Source: Bacteroidota bacterium
GTDB taxonomy: Bacteria > Bacteroidota > Bacteroidia > Bacteroidales > F082
Assembly: GCA_014382445.1 (NCBI GenBank)
Contig: JACNJS010000023.1
Location: forward strand, 1-64,000
Length of the DNA stretch: 64,000 bases
Direction of reading: 5' to 3'
Shown here: one piece after another, positions 21,981 to 30,123 of the stretch
Layout: each line of letters starts with the position of its first letter
Position numbering within the stretch: the first letter of the stretch is position 1
The notes under the pieces: generated by a model
Database searches by the model: none
The model's input: the letters and a program-made list of their open reading frames with translations, nothing else
Told to the model about the DNA's origin: nothing
Program-made: the position numbers and the translations under genes

Positions 21981-24266
21981 ATGAAGAATAACGTGAATGA
22001 CTTTTTAAAACAATTGAATAAAGAGCAGCATGATGCTGTTGTACATAACGATGGCCCTGTTATGGTAATAGCCGGAGCAGGTTCCGGAAAAACCAGAGTA
22101 CTTACTTACCGTATTGCGTATCTTCTTTCAAAAGGGGTTGATCCGTTTAATATCCTGGCACTTACTTTTACTAATAAGGCTGCCCGTGAAATGAAAGACA
22201 GAGTAATTAATTTAATCGGTGACGGAGAGGCAAGAAATGTATGGATGGGTACGTTTCACTCAGTATTTGCTAAAATTCTTCGCATCGAAGGTCACCTGTT
22301 GGGCTATCCTTCAAATTACACGATTTACGATAGTACCGACAGCAAACGGTTAATAAGAAACATAATCAGCGATATGAATTTAGACAATAAGTTGTATTCG
22401 CGGTCATTTGTTGCAAATCGCATTTCGATGGCTAAATCATCACTTATTTCTACAACCGATTATGCTAACGATCCTGATATTCAATCAGCTGACGAAAGTT
22501 CACAAAAACCTCTTATAAAAGATATTTACACAAGCTATCAAGCCCGACTCAGACGTGCTGATGCAATGGATTTTGATGACCTTCTGTTTAACACCTACAT
22601 GCTTTTTTCGGGCTTTCCAAAAGCACTGTATAGTTACCAGCAGAAATTTAAATATATTCTTGTTGACGAATATCAGGATACGAATCACGCACAATATCTC
22701 ATAATAAAAAAACTGGCAGCTAACAATGAATTTATATGTGTTGTTGGCGATGATGCCCAAAGTATTTATGGTTTCAGGGGAGCAAACATCAGCAATATTC
22801 TGAACTTTAAAAGTGATTATCCCGACTTCAGCCTTTTTAAGCTTGAGCAAAATTATCGATCAACAAAAACCATAGTAAATGCTGCCAATAAAGTAATTAC
22901 CTATAATAAGGATCAGATTAAAAAAACGGTATGGACCGACAATCACTCCGGCGATTTGATAGGTACTATAAAAGCCAAAAGTGATAATGAAGAAGGCAGG
23001 CTGGTTGCAGAATCTATTTTCGAAAAGAAAATGAATAAGCAGCTTACCAACAATATGTTCACAGTTTTGTATCGTACAAATGCTCAGTCAAGATCAATTG
23101 AAGAGGCACTTCGCCAAAAAAACATACCTTACAGAATTTATGGTGGTCTTTCCTTTTACAGCAGGAAAGAAATAAAAGATCTTTTGTCCTATTTCCGGCT
23201 TGTAATTAATCAAAATGATGAAGATGCCCTGCTGCGAATTATTAATGTACCGCCCAAAGGTATTGGAAAAACAACAATAGAAAAAGTAGTTGTTGCAGCC
23301 GACCTGCACGGTGTTAATATGTGGGAAATAATAAGTAATCCGCTTAACTTCGGTGTTGATATTAATTCAGGAACCCAGGCAAAGCTGCGAAATTTTTGCA
23401 TAATGATCCGTAGTTTTATTGTCGAGAATAAAACAAAAGACGCATTCGAAATTGCAGTTCATATTGCTAACTCATCAGGGTTGCTAAAATCGTTAAGAGA
23501 TGAAGACACTCCTGAAGGAGTTAGCCGCGTTGAAAATATTGAAGAACTTCTTAATGGTATGAAAGAGTTTACCGAAAAAGCCATTGAAAAAAGCGATGGT
23601 GATTTGTCGATAAAGAAAACGCTTAATGAATTTATGGAAGATGTGGCACTACTTACTGATGCGGATAACGATGATGATGATAAAGATAAAGTAAGCCTGA
23701 TGACTATTCATGCTTCAAAAGGTCTTGAGTTTCCTCATGTTTTTATAGTTGGCCTTGAGGAGAACTTATTTCCTTCCATTCAATCTATTAGCACGCGCAG
23801 TGAGCTGGAAGAAGAACGCCGACTTTTTTATGTTGCTTTAACACGAGCCATGGAAACCGTAACGCTTTCGCATGCCGAAACAAGATATAGATGGGGAAAT
23901 TTTACTTTTACCGAACCAAGCAGGTTTTTAGATGAAATTGACGACAGCTTAATCGACAGGCCAAAGCCCGTTATGTTCAATACAAGCCAGAAATCATCCC
24001 CTTCAATATCAAACTTGAGTAATCATGGTAATTTCAAAAAAAGAAATCTGAAACCGCTTACCATTAGTGGTGTTAATTCGTCCGCTGATTCTTCTAATAC
24101 AAATAATCTTCAGGAAGGTATGAGTGTAGAACACGCTAACTTTGGTAGGGGTAAAGTTGTTGCCGTTGAAGGTAATGGGCCAAATAAAAAAGCAACCGTT
24201 TTTTTCGACAGTGTGGGAAACAAAAATCTATTACTTCGCTTTGCAAAGCTTAAAATTATTTCATAG
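21981..24266 (+). CDS. pcrA: ATP-dependent DNA helicase, UvrD/PcrA type
   Basis: A superfamily 1A 3'-5' helicase acting in repair, replication restart and removal of RecA or RNA polymerase obstacles. The 761 residues show motif I AGAGSGKTRVLTYR (about 31-44), motif II DEYQDTN (about 228), motif III GDDAQSIYGFRGA (about 255), motif IV QNYRSTKTI, motif V TIHASKGLEFPHVFIVGLEE and motif VI EERRLFYVALTRA. The last 50 residues (GMSVEHANFGRGKVVAVEG) are the PcrA-type RNA polymerase-interacting domain. A helicase without it would be RecB- or Rep-like, so PcrA/UvrD is the better name. The gene is divergent from the glycosyltransferase. Confidence 0.95.
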   Translation: MKNNVNDFLKQLNKEQHDAVVHNDGPVMVIAGAGSGKTRVLTYRIAYLLSKGVDPFNILALTFTNKAAREMKDRVINLIGDGEARNVWMGTFHSVFAKILRIEGHLLGYPSNYTIYDSTDSKRLIRNIISDMNLDNKLYSRSFVANRISMAKSSLISTTDYANDPDIQSADESSQKPLIKDIYTSYQARLRRADAMDFDDLLFNTYMLFSGFPKALYSYQQKFKYILVDEYQDTNHAQYLIIKKLAANNEFICVVGDDAQSIYGFRGANISNILNFKSDYPDFSLFKLEQNYRSTKTIVNAANKVITYNKDQIKKTVWTDNHSGDLIGTIKAKSDNEEGRLVAESIFEKKMNKQLTNNMFTVLYRTNAQSRSIEEALRQKNIPYRIYGGLSFYSRKEIKDLLSYFRLVINQNDEDALLRIINVPPKGIGKTTIEKVVVAADLHGVNMWEIISNPLNFGVDINSGTQAKLRNFCIMIRSFIVENKTKDAFEIAVHIANSSGLLKSLRDEDTPEGVSRVENIEELLNGMKEFTEKAIEKSDGDLSIKKTLNEFMEDVALLTDADNDDDDKDKVSLMTIHASKGLEFPHVFIVGLEENLFPSIQSISTRSELEEERRLFYVALTRAMETVTLSHAETRYRWGNFTFTEPSRFLDEIDDSLIDRPKPVMFNTSQKSSPSISNLSNHGNFKKRNLKPLTISGVNSSADSSNTNNLQEGMSVEHANFGRGKVVAVEGNGPNKKATVFFDSVGNKNLLLRFAKLKIIS

Positions 24267-24274
24267 TACTTTTG
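24267..24274 (+). promoter_or_regulatory. -7 box of gldA
   Basis: TACTTTTG starts immediately after the stop codon of the helicase gene and about 25 nt before the gldA ATG, so gldA probably has its own promoter. Confidence 0.5.
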
Positions 24275-24299
24275 CATAAAATTATATCCGATAACAATT

Positions 24300-25211
24300 A
24301 TGTTTACTGTAAAAATTGAAGAAGTCACAAAATATTACGGACAGCAAAAAGCTTTGGATAATATAAATTTATCTATAAATAAAGGTGAAGTTGTGGGATT
24401 GCTAGGACCTAATGGTGCAGGTAAATCTACTCTTTTGAAAATAATTACGTCATTTTTACCCCCGTCGGAAGGAACTGTTAAAATTAACGGATTGGATGTT
24501 CGGGATAATTCGCTTGAGATTAGAAAACTGATTGGGTATCTGCCCGAGCATAACCCTCTTTATCATGACATGTATGTAAAAGAATATCTTGAATTTGTAC
24601 TTAGGACATATCCGGGACATAAAAATATTAAAATCAAAATAGATAATATTATCCAACTAACAGGATTGGAAATTGAAAAAAAGAAAAAAATAGGGGCATT
24701 GTCAAAAGGATATAAACAACGTGTGGGACTTGCTCAGGCACTAATTCATAATCCTGAAATATTAATTCTGGATGAGCCAACATCGGGGCTCGACCCAAAC
24801 CAATTGGTAGAGATCCGAAAAATAATTACTGAACTTGGAAAAGAAAAAACTATCATACTAAGTACTCACATAATGCAGGAGGTTGAAGCTATTTGTAATA
24901 GGGTTGTTATTATAGATCACGGTAGTATTGTTGCAGATGACAGTCCCAAAAATCTTTCGAAAAAAGCTGATAAAAGCACATCGTACAAAGTGGAGTTCAA
25001 AGAGGAAGTGAACCATAAGTTAATTGAAAAAATTGTTGGAGTTAGCAAAGCTGTTCACTTAGGTAATAATGAGTGGATTATAACATCTACTGGAAATAAA
25101 GATATTCGTGAAAACATTTTTAAGTTTGCCGTAACCAACAATTTCAATGTACTTTCTCTTGCTGTCGAAAAGCAGAAAATGGAAGACATCTTCCACAGGT
25201 TAACTAAATAA
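24300..25211 (+). CDS. gldA: ABC transporter ATP-binding protein, GldA family
   Basis: Cytoplasmic ATPase of an ABC exporter; in gliding Flavobacteria GldA works with GldF and GldG. The 303 residues show Walker A GPNGAGKST (about 36-44), signature LSKGYKQRVGLAQAL (about 134-148), Walker B LILDEPTSGLDPNQ (about 156-169) and the switch His in LSTHIMQEVEAIC. The C-terminal 80 residues are the extra domain typical of GldA and NatA-like exporters. The permease genes gldF/gldG are not adjacent, which is common. Whether the organism glides cannot be read from this gene, because non-gliding Bacteroidota also keep homologues. Confidence 0.85.
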   Translation: MFTVKIEEVTKYYGQQKALDNINLSINKGEVVGLLGPNGAGKSTLLKIITSFLPPSEGTVKINGLDVRDNSLEIRKLIGYLPEHNPLYHDMYVKEYLEFVLRTYPGHKNIKIKIDNIIQLTGLEIEKKKKIGALSKGYKQRVGLAQALIHNPEILILDEPTSGLDPNQLVEIRKIITELGKEKTIILSTHIMQEVEAICNRVVIIDHGSIVADDSPKNLSKKADKSTSYKVEFKEEVNHKLIEKIVGVSKAVHLGNNEWIITSTGNKDIRENIFKFAVTNNFNVLSLAVEKQKMEDIFHRLTK

Positions 25212-25291
25212 AAATAATTGTCCTGTAGGGATCTAATATTAATTGTTTCAAAAAAAAATCCAAAATCACCATCTTACAACAATAAATTTTT

Positions 25292-25299
25292 TACATTTG
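25292..25299 (+). promoter_or_regulatory. -7 box of metK
   Basis: TACATTTG matches the Bacteroidota -7 consensus. It lies 130 nt upstream of the metK ATG and just upstream of the riboswitch, so the transcript would include the whole switch. A 7-bp hairpin with an AAAA loop (ATTCGTT/AACGAAT, 25303-25320) would sit at the very 5' end of this RNA. Confidence 0.55.
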
Positions 25300-25320
25300 C
25301 TCATTCGTTAAAAAACGAAT

Positions 25321-25372
25321 TGTGGACAGATTTGATTGATTGCAACCACGGTAAAAAATGCTAAAGCAATTT
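25321..25372 (+). ncRNA. SAM-II-type riboswitch upstream of metK
   Basis: The leader has the layout of the SAM-II (metA motif) class, known from alpha-proteobacteria and Bacteroidota. P1 is UGUGG (25321-25325) with CCACG (25346-25350). The loop contains GATTTGATTGATTGC. P2 forms a pseudoknot between ATTGC (25339-25343) and GCAAT (25366-25370). The joining strand carries the characteristic A-rich stretch followed by TGCTAAAGC. Placement in front of S-adenosylmethionine synthetase fits feedback by SAM. Recognition is by pattern and pairing, not by a covariance search. Confidence 0.85.
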
Positions 25373-25429
25373 CGCCCAAACTGCAATCATAATCCTTTCA
25401 CACAAATTGTTAAACTTTAAATTTAAGAT

Positions 25430-26734
25430 ATGTCATATTATTTTACGTCAGAATCTGTATCGGAAGGACATCCTGATAAAGTATCTGATCAAATTTCAGA
25501 TGGTGTTCTTGATGAAATGTTGCGTCAGGATCCCAATTCAAAAGTAGCGTGTGAAACGCTTGTTACAACAGGACTTGTTATGATTGCAGGAGAAGTAAAA
25601 ACTACTGCTTATGTTGATCTACAAAAAGTAGCCCGTGATGTAGTCAGGCGAATTGGGTACACTAAAGCAGAGTATCGTTTCGATGCTGATTCATGTTCGG
25701 TAATTTCTGCACTTCACGAACAATCATCAGACATTAACCAGGGAGTTGTTAGAAGTACCGAAGAAGAGCAAGGCGCTGGCGACCAGGGAATGATGTTTGG
25801 TTTTGCCAACAAAGAAATGGAAAACTACATGCCAATCACTACGGAGTTATCCCACGATTTACTTTTTGAACTTGCTAAAATAAGGCGTGAAGGTAAAGAG
25901 ATGTTATACTTGCGTCCCGATTCAAAATCTCAGGTTACATTAGAGTATAGCGATGATGGTGAACCAATTAGATTAGACACAATTGTAATTTCAACACAAC
26001 ATGATGACTTTGCTTCTGAAACTGATATGCAAAACAAAATCAAAGAAGATGTTGAAAACATTCTCATTCCAAGAGTTAAAAAGCAATATCCCGACAGTAT
26101 ACAAAAATTGTTTAGCAAAAGTTTAAACCTACTGGTTAACCCAACAGGAAAATTTGTAATTGGTGGACCTCATGGAGATACCGGACTAACAGGAAGAAAG
26201 ATAATTGTTGACACATACGGTGGTCATGGTGCTCACGGTGGCGGAGCGTTCTCAGGAAAAGATTCATCAAAGGTTGACCGGTCGGCGGCATATGCTGCAC
26301 GTCACATTGCTAAAAATCTAGTAGCTGCAGGTGTTGCAGATGAGATTCTTGTACAGGTAGCATATGCAATTGGAGTGAGCAAACCTGTTGGGTTTTTCAT
26401 CAATACTTATGGTACTGCTCATGTTACAGATGAAAATGGCAAAATATTAAAAGATAGCGAAATTTCAAGAATAGTAACCGACTTATTTGACATGAGACCA
26501 TATGCTATAGTTTCACGTTTTGGGCTTAACAATCCCATTTTTGAAAAAACAGCTTCATACGGCCACTTTGGCAGAGAGCCATTTACAAAAGAAATAGAAG
26601 TTTATTATGAAGATAGTACCACAACTTTTAAAGAAAACCGTAATGGCACAAAAGTATTTACAAAAAATGTAGATTTCTTTAAATGGGAAGAACTTGATTA
26701 TGTTGATAAAGTGAAGATGACTTTTAACCTTTAG
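25430..26734 (+). CDS. metK: S-adenosylmethionine synthetase
   Basis: Makes SAM from methionine and ATP in the cytoplasm. The 434 residues include [14 protein letters not shown] (about 11-24, ATP-binding His), [10 protein letters not shown] (about 116-125) and [19 protein letters not shown] (about 273-292). The length is slightly above the usual 380-400 because of insertions in the middle part, a form known in Bacteroidota. The ATG at 25430 lies 57 nt after the riboswitch. No Shine-Dalgarno is present. A strong terminator follows. Confidence 0.97.
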   Translation: MSYYFTSESVSEGHPDKVSDQISDGVLDEMLRQDPNSKVACETLVTTGLVMIAGEVKTTAYVDLQKVARDVVRRIGYTKAEYRFDADSCSVISALHEQSSDINQGVVRSTEEEQGAGDQGMMFGFANKEMENYMPITTELSHDLLFELAKIRREGKEMLYLRPDSKSQVTLEYSDDGEPIRLDTIVISTQHDDFASETDMQNKIKEDVENILIPRVKKQYPDSIQKLFSKSLNLLVNPTGKFVIGGPHGDTGLTGRKIIVDTYGGHGAHGGGAFSGKDSSKVDRSAAYAARHIAKNLVAAGVADEILVQVAYAIGVSKPVGFFINTYGTAHVTDENGKILKDSEISRIVTDLFDMRPYAIVSRFGLNNPIFEKTASYGHFGREPFTKEIEVYYEDSTTTFKENRNGTKVFTKNVDFFKWEELDYVDKVKMTFNL

Positions 26735-26827
26735 AAAGCGATCAATTGCTCATTCGCCTGCCCGACGAAATGTAATGAATGTAGATCAGATTGATCCATC
26801 GACTTTAATATTACTCGGATAAAAATA

Positions 26828-26864
26828 AAAAACCCCGACTGCATATTGCAATTCGGGGTTTTTT
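26828..26864. terminator. bidirectional terminator between metK and a T9SS gene
   Basis: ACCCCGA (from 26832) pairs with TCGGGGT (to 26859), with an inner TGCA/TGCA stem. A-run and T-run tracts flank the two sides, so it can stop metK (plus) and the converging minus-strand gene at 26909. Confidence 0.9.
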
Positions 26865-26908
26865 ATTTGATCAGATAAGAATTACAATTTTAACTTGTAC
26901 CTCTTAAT

Positions 26909-27640
26909 TTATCTAACTATAAGTTTCTTAGTGCTGTAAATTTCGCCATTAATAAATAGTGAGTAAAAATAAATGCCTCCGTTTAAATCCGAGACATCCA
27001 TTCTCATTTTGCTGTTTCTTGTGTCAACTTCTTGTTCTTTCACAACTGAGCCCAGTAAATTAATAATTTTTACACTTGCTTTTTCTACTTCACGAGGTAA
27101 GTCATAGTCTATATTTACAGTATTTATTGCAGGGTTAGGATATATTTCTGATACATATGTATTGTTCAGAATTGTTTCTTCAATACCGTCAGGTGAAGTA
27201 TCGAACTTCGCAACAATTGTTACATACTCATCAGGATTATCCATATTATAAAACTTGTATTCAACCAGGGAAATACCAACTGCATCATGAATTTCATAAT
27301 GTGCAGAAAACCATTCTACCTCACTGGAACCACCGGCTGGAACAAACTTATACATGCCTGATGAATCAATATGACTAGGATAACAAACCCCCCAGCAATA
27401 ATAATTAATAGTGCTATCCAGCAACGATATCTGATTTCTTACAACTTTAATATTTACACCATTAGTTGTATTATTATTTAGTACAACTCCAAATTCAAGT
27501 ATTGAAACAGAAGATGAATCGGGAGAAATAGTAATTGTATCACCAAGTAACTCACCATCCCACGAAAGTGTAAATGATTGTGCATTTGCATAAAAAACGG
27601 TTAAGATAATTACTGCAATTGAAAGTAATATTTTTTTCAT
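26909..27640 (-). CDS. secreted protein with T9SS sorting domain, function unknown
   Basis: A 243-residue exported protein that I do not recognise apart from its ends. Residues 1-20 are a Sec signal peptide (ILLSIAVIILTVFYANAQ). Residues 21 to about 160 are a beta-rich part of unknown role with the sequence YYCWGVCYPSHID holding two Cys. Residues about 165-243 are a Por/T9SS C-terminal domain (IYPNPAINTVNIDYDL, ending in STKKLIVR), so the protein should be exported through the outer membrane by the type IX system and anchored or released. A -7 box (TATTTTTG, minus, 27695-27702) lies about 55 nt upstream. Confidence 0.8.
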   Translation of the reverse strand: MKKILLSIAVIILTVFYANAQSFTLSWDGELLGDTITISPDSSSVSILEFGVVLNNNTTNGVNIKVVRNQISLLDSTINYYCWGVCYPSHIDSSGMYKFVPAGGSSEVEWFSAHYEIHDAVGISLVEYKFYNMDNPDEYVTIVAKFDTSPDGIEETILNNTYVSEIYPNPAINTVNIDYDLPREVEKASVKIINLLGSVVKEQEVDTRNSKMRMDVSDLNGGIYFYSLFINGEIYSTKKLIVR

Positions 27641-28252
27641 AATAATATTTTTATAAGACCTAATTTAAAATCAAAAACTATACCAAATTTTTGGCAAAAA
27701 TAATGATTATAATTTACCGTATACGAAATAAATTTTCTTTAACGATTATTATGACAAGATATGAATAAGTTTGGTTGCCTGATGAAAATCAATAATTATT
27801 TAGTTTTTGTTGTTTCATTTATTTTTGCTACAGACATTCAATCGTCCGCAGGTCATGGATGCGCCTTGAAATTTCTAACTCTTCCATTTCCTCCAAAAGG
27901 GGAATTTCTAAGGTCCGAACTCTGGAAGGTCTTTTTTCGCAACTAATCCGTGTTACGACCGAAAAATCAAGAAATAAATAGATATGTTTATAAACCTACC
28001 CCTGCACCCCTTCAAGAATGGGATTATAGGTATTTATTTCTTAATTTTTCCTTAATAAGACTACATTTATTGATAACATTGATTAGTTACCTTTTTTCAA
28101 ATTATTGTTAAAGTATTGTTAAAAAACAACCTATTTACTACTATTTCGTGTCTATAATTTATTCAAACTATAACACAAAAGCTTTTGGTTTAAAATAATA
28201 GTATTTTTGTGAATCTAAATATGTTGATATGTTAAATTAAACTTTGATAATC
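27641..28252. other. intergenic region with promoters and short repeats
   Basis: This 612-bp gap separates divergent genes. It contains the minus-strand -7 box at 27695-27702 and a plus-strand TATTTTTG at 28202-28209 for the Omp28-like gene. Two adjacent 11-bp copies of TATTGTTAAAG/A lie at 28103-28124. Around 27990-28030 a C-rich piece followed by GGGATT looks like a worn intergenic repeat. The 61-codon frame at 27761-27946 has no family resemblance, and I do not call it a gene. Confidence 0.5.
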
Positions 28253-29983
28253 ATGAAGAACGTCTTTACTTTTTTATTAATAATAACTTTGTCAACATCA
28301 TCATTGTTTGCACAGGTTATAGTAGGTACTGATCCGGAAAACAAGAATGTGGTGCTTGAAGAATTCACAGGTATTCACTGTGTTTATTGTCCTCAGGGGC
28401 ATGTAATTGCTCAGTCTATTCAAAATTCACATCCTGATGATGTAGTGCTAATAAATATTCATCAGGGCAGCTACGCCAATCCTTACGCCGGAGAACCTGA
28501 TTTCAGAACTCAATGGGGAGATGCAATAGCCGGACAATCCGGTTTAGTTGGTTACCCTGCAGGTACGGTTAACAGGCATTTATTTCCGGGTATGTCGCAG
28601 GGAAGCGGAACAGCAATGAGCAGAGGTAGCTGGACAAGTGCCTCCAATCAAACACTTGCTTTACCCAGCTATTTTAATGTGGGATTAATTGCTACAGTTG
28701 TTACGTCAACGCGTCAACTTGTTGTTGAAGTAGAGGTTTATTATACTGACGACAGTCCTTATTCCGAAAATTACTTGAATGTGGCTATATTGCAAAATAA
28801 TATATTAGGCCCTCAAACAGGTGGAAATATGGGAAATAATTATAATCACATGCACATGTTACGACATCTGTTAACAGGTCAGTGGGGTGTTGAGATTACA
28901 GAAACAACCGAAGGATCACTTTATAGTGAAACATTTCTTTATGAAATACCTGAAGATTACACCGGGGTTGATGTAATATTAGCAAACCTTGATATAGTAG
29001 CATTTGTAAGTGAAACCCACCAGGAGATAATTAGCGGAAACAGCGCAGGCGACATAACATATGTTGAATCAAACGATTATGATGCGGCATTAGCTTCTGT
29101 AACTATACCTCAAACAGCTTGTACGGGTGAATTAATTCCTTTGGTAACTTTAAAAAACTATGGCGCTATTAATCTTACCAGTCTTGAGTTTGTATATTCA
29201 GTAAATGGTGGCGACGACATGACTTATTCATGGACAGGAAATCTTGCTCAAAATGAAACAGAAATGGTAATGCTTCCGGTATTAGAATATGTACCAACCG
29301 ACAATAACACTGTTAATTTAAGAAGCGAATTACCAAACGGTTTCCCTGACCAACTTCCTCAAAATGATTCATTTAATCAAGATGTTCAAGGTTCGATCGA
29401 CTTTCCTGAAAATTGTACATTTATGATACTTGTTTCAAGTAACCCAGAAGACGTAACATGGAGCATAGTTGGCGAAAATGGAGAAACAATTGCAGAAGGT
29501 GGTCCATACAGCGATCCCGGATTTTTTATTAACCCATTTTCTTTTCCTGAAACCGGTTGTTATGAATTAACTGTTAATGATGCATCGGGCGAAGGTTTAT
29601 CAGGTGGTTTGTATACAATAGCTGATGAAAATGGCGACCGGATATGGACAGGAACAAGTTTCACATATATGGCAAAAGCTGAACTTGCCCATGGTATTAT
29701 AGTCGACATTGATAAAATTATAACTACTAATGATTTTACTATTAATCCAAATCCTATTACTAATACGGCTAATATTGAATTTAACTTATCCGAAAACGCT
29801 GATGTAAATATTGCAGTTTTTAATATTCTCGGAAAAAATGTTGTTAACCTTTACAAAGGAGAAATGAGAAGTGGCTCGCATAGTATCCAGCTAAATGCCA
29901 GCGATTTGAACAGCGGCGTGTATTTTGTTAAGATTCAGATGAATAATGATGTTGTTGTTAAGAAAATAATGATTACAAAATAA
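28253..29983 (+). CDS. Omp28-like thioredoxin-fold protein with T9SS sorting domain
   Basis: A 576-residue exported protein. After a signal peptide (MKNVFTFLLIITLSTSSLFA) residues about 25-250 match the Omp28-related family: VVLEEFTGIHCVYCPQGH with a CVYC pair like a thioredoxin active site, then a GYPAGTVNRHLF segment resembling the cis-Pro loop. Residues about 260-390 look like a CARDB/Ig-type domain. About 490-576 are the T9SS C-terminal domain (NPNPITNTANIEFNL to KKIMITK). The redox role of the CxxC is an inference. ATG at 28253 is preferred over a TTG three codons earlier. A -7 box lies 44 nt upstream and a strong terminator follows. Confidence 0.8.
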   Translation: MKNVFTFLLIITLSTSSLFAQVIVGTDPENKNVVLEEFTGIHCVYCPQGHVIAQSIQNSHPDDVVLINIHQGSYANPYAGEPDFRTQWGDAIAGQSGLVGYPAGTVNRHLFPGMSQGSGTAMSRGSWTSASNQTLALPSYFNVGLIATVVTSTRQLVVEVEVYYTDDSPYSENYLNVAILQNNILGPQTGGNMGNNYNHMHMLRHLLTGQWGVEITETTEGSLYSETFLYEIPEDYTGVDVILANLDIVAFVSETHQEIISGNSAGDITYVESNDYDAALASVTIPQTACTGELIPLVTLKNYGAINLTSLEFVYSVNGGDDMTYSWTGNLAQNETEMVMLPVLEYVPTDNNTVNLRSELPNGFPDQLPQNDSFNQDVQGSIDFPENCTFMILVSSNPEDVTWSIVGENGETIAEGGPYSDPGFFINPFSFPETGCYELTVNDASGEGLSGGLYTIADENGDRIWTGTSFTYMAKAELAHGIIVDIDKIITTNDFTINPNPITNTANIEFNLSENADVNIAVFNILGKNVVNLYKGEMRSGSHSIQLNASDLNSGVYFVKIQMNNDVVVKKIMITK

Positions 29984-30006
29984 ATTACACATAAACAATA
30001 CTTTGG

Positions 30007-30047
30007 GCCGTTATTGCAATTTAATTGTTGTGATAGCGGCTTTTTTT
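30007..30047 (+). terminator. terminator after the Omp28-like gene
   Basis: GCCGTTAT (30007-30014) pairs with ATAGCGGC (30033-30040) with one G-T pair, an inner CAAT/ATTG stem, and seven T residues directly after. Confidence 0.9.
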
Positions 30048-30123
30048 GGAGCCAATATGAAGAGTAAAGTGTAATGATGGCACAATAGTCCTGGTTCCTG
30101 GTTCTTCATTCCCGGATCTACAA

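Noticed and set aside
27761-27946. 61-codon open frame between two T9SS genes
   Set aside because: No family resemblance and no promoter box in front. The stretch looks like worn spacer sequence.
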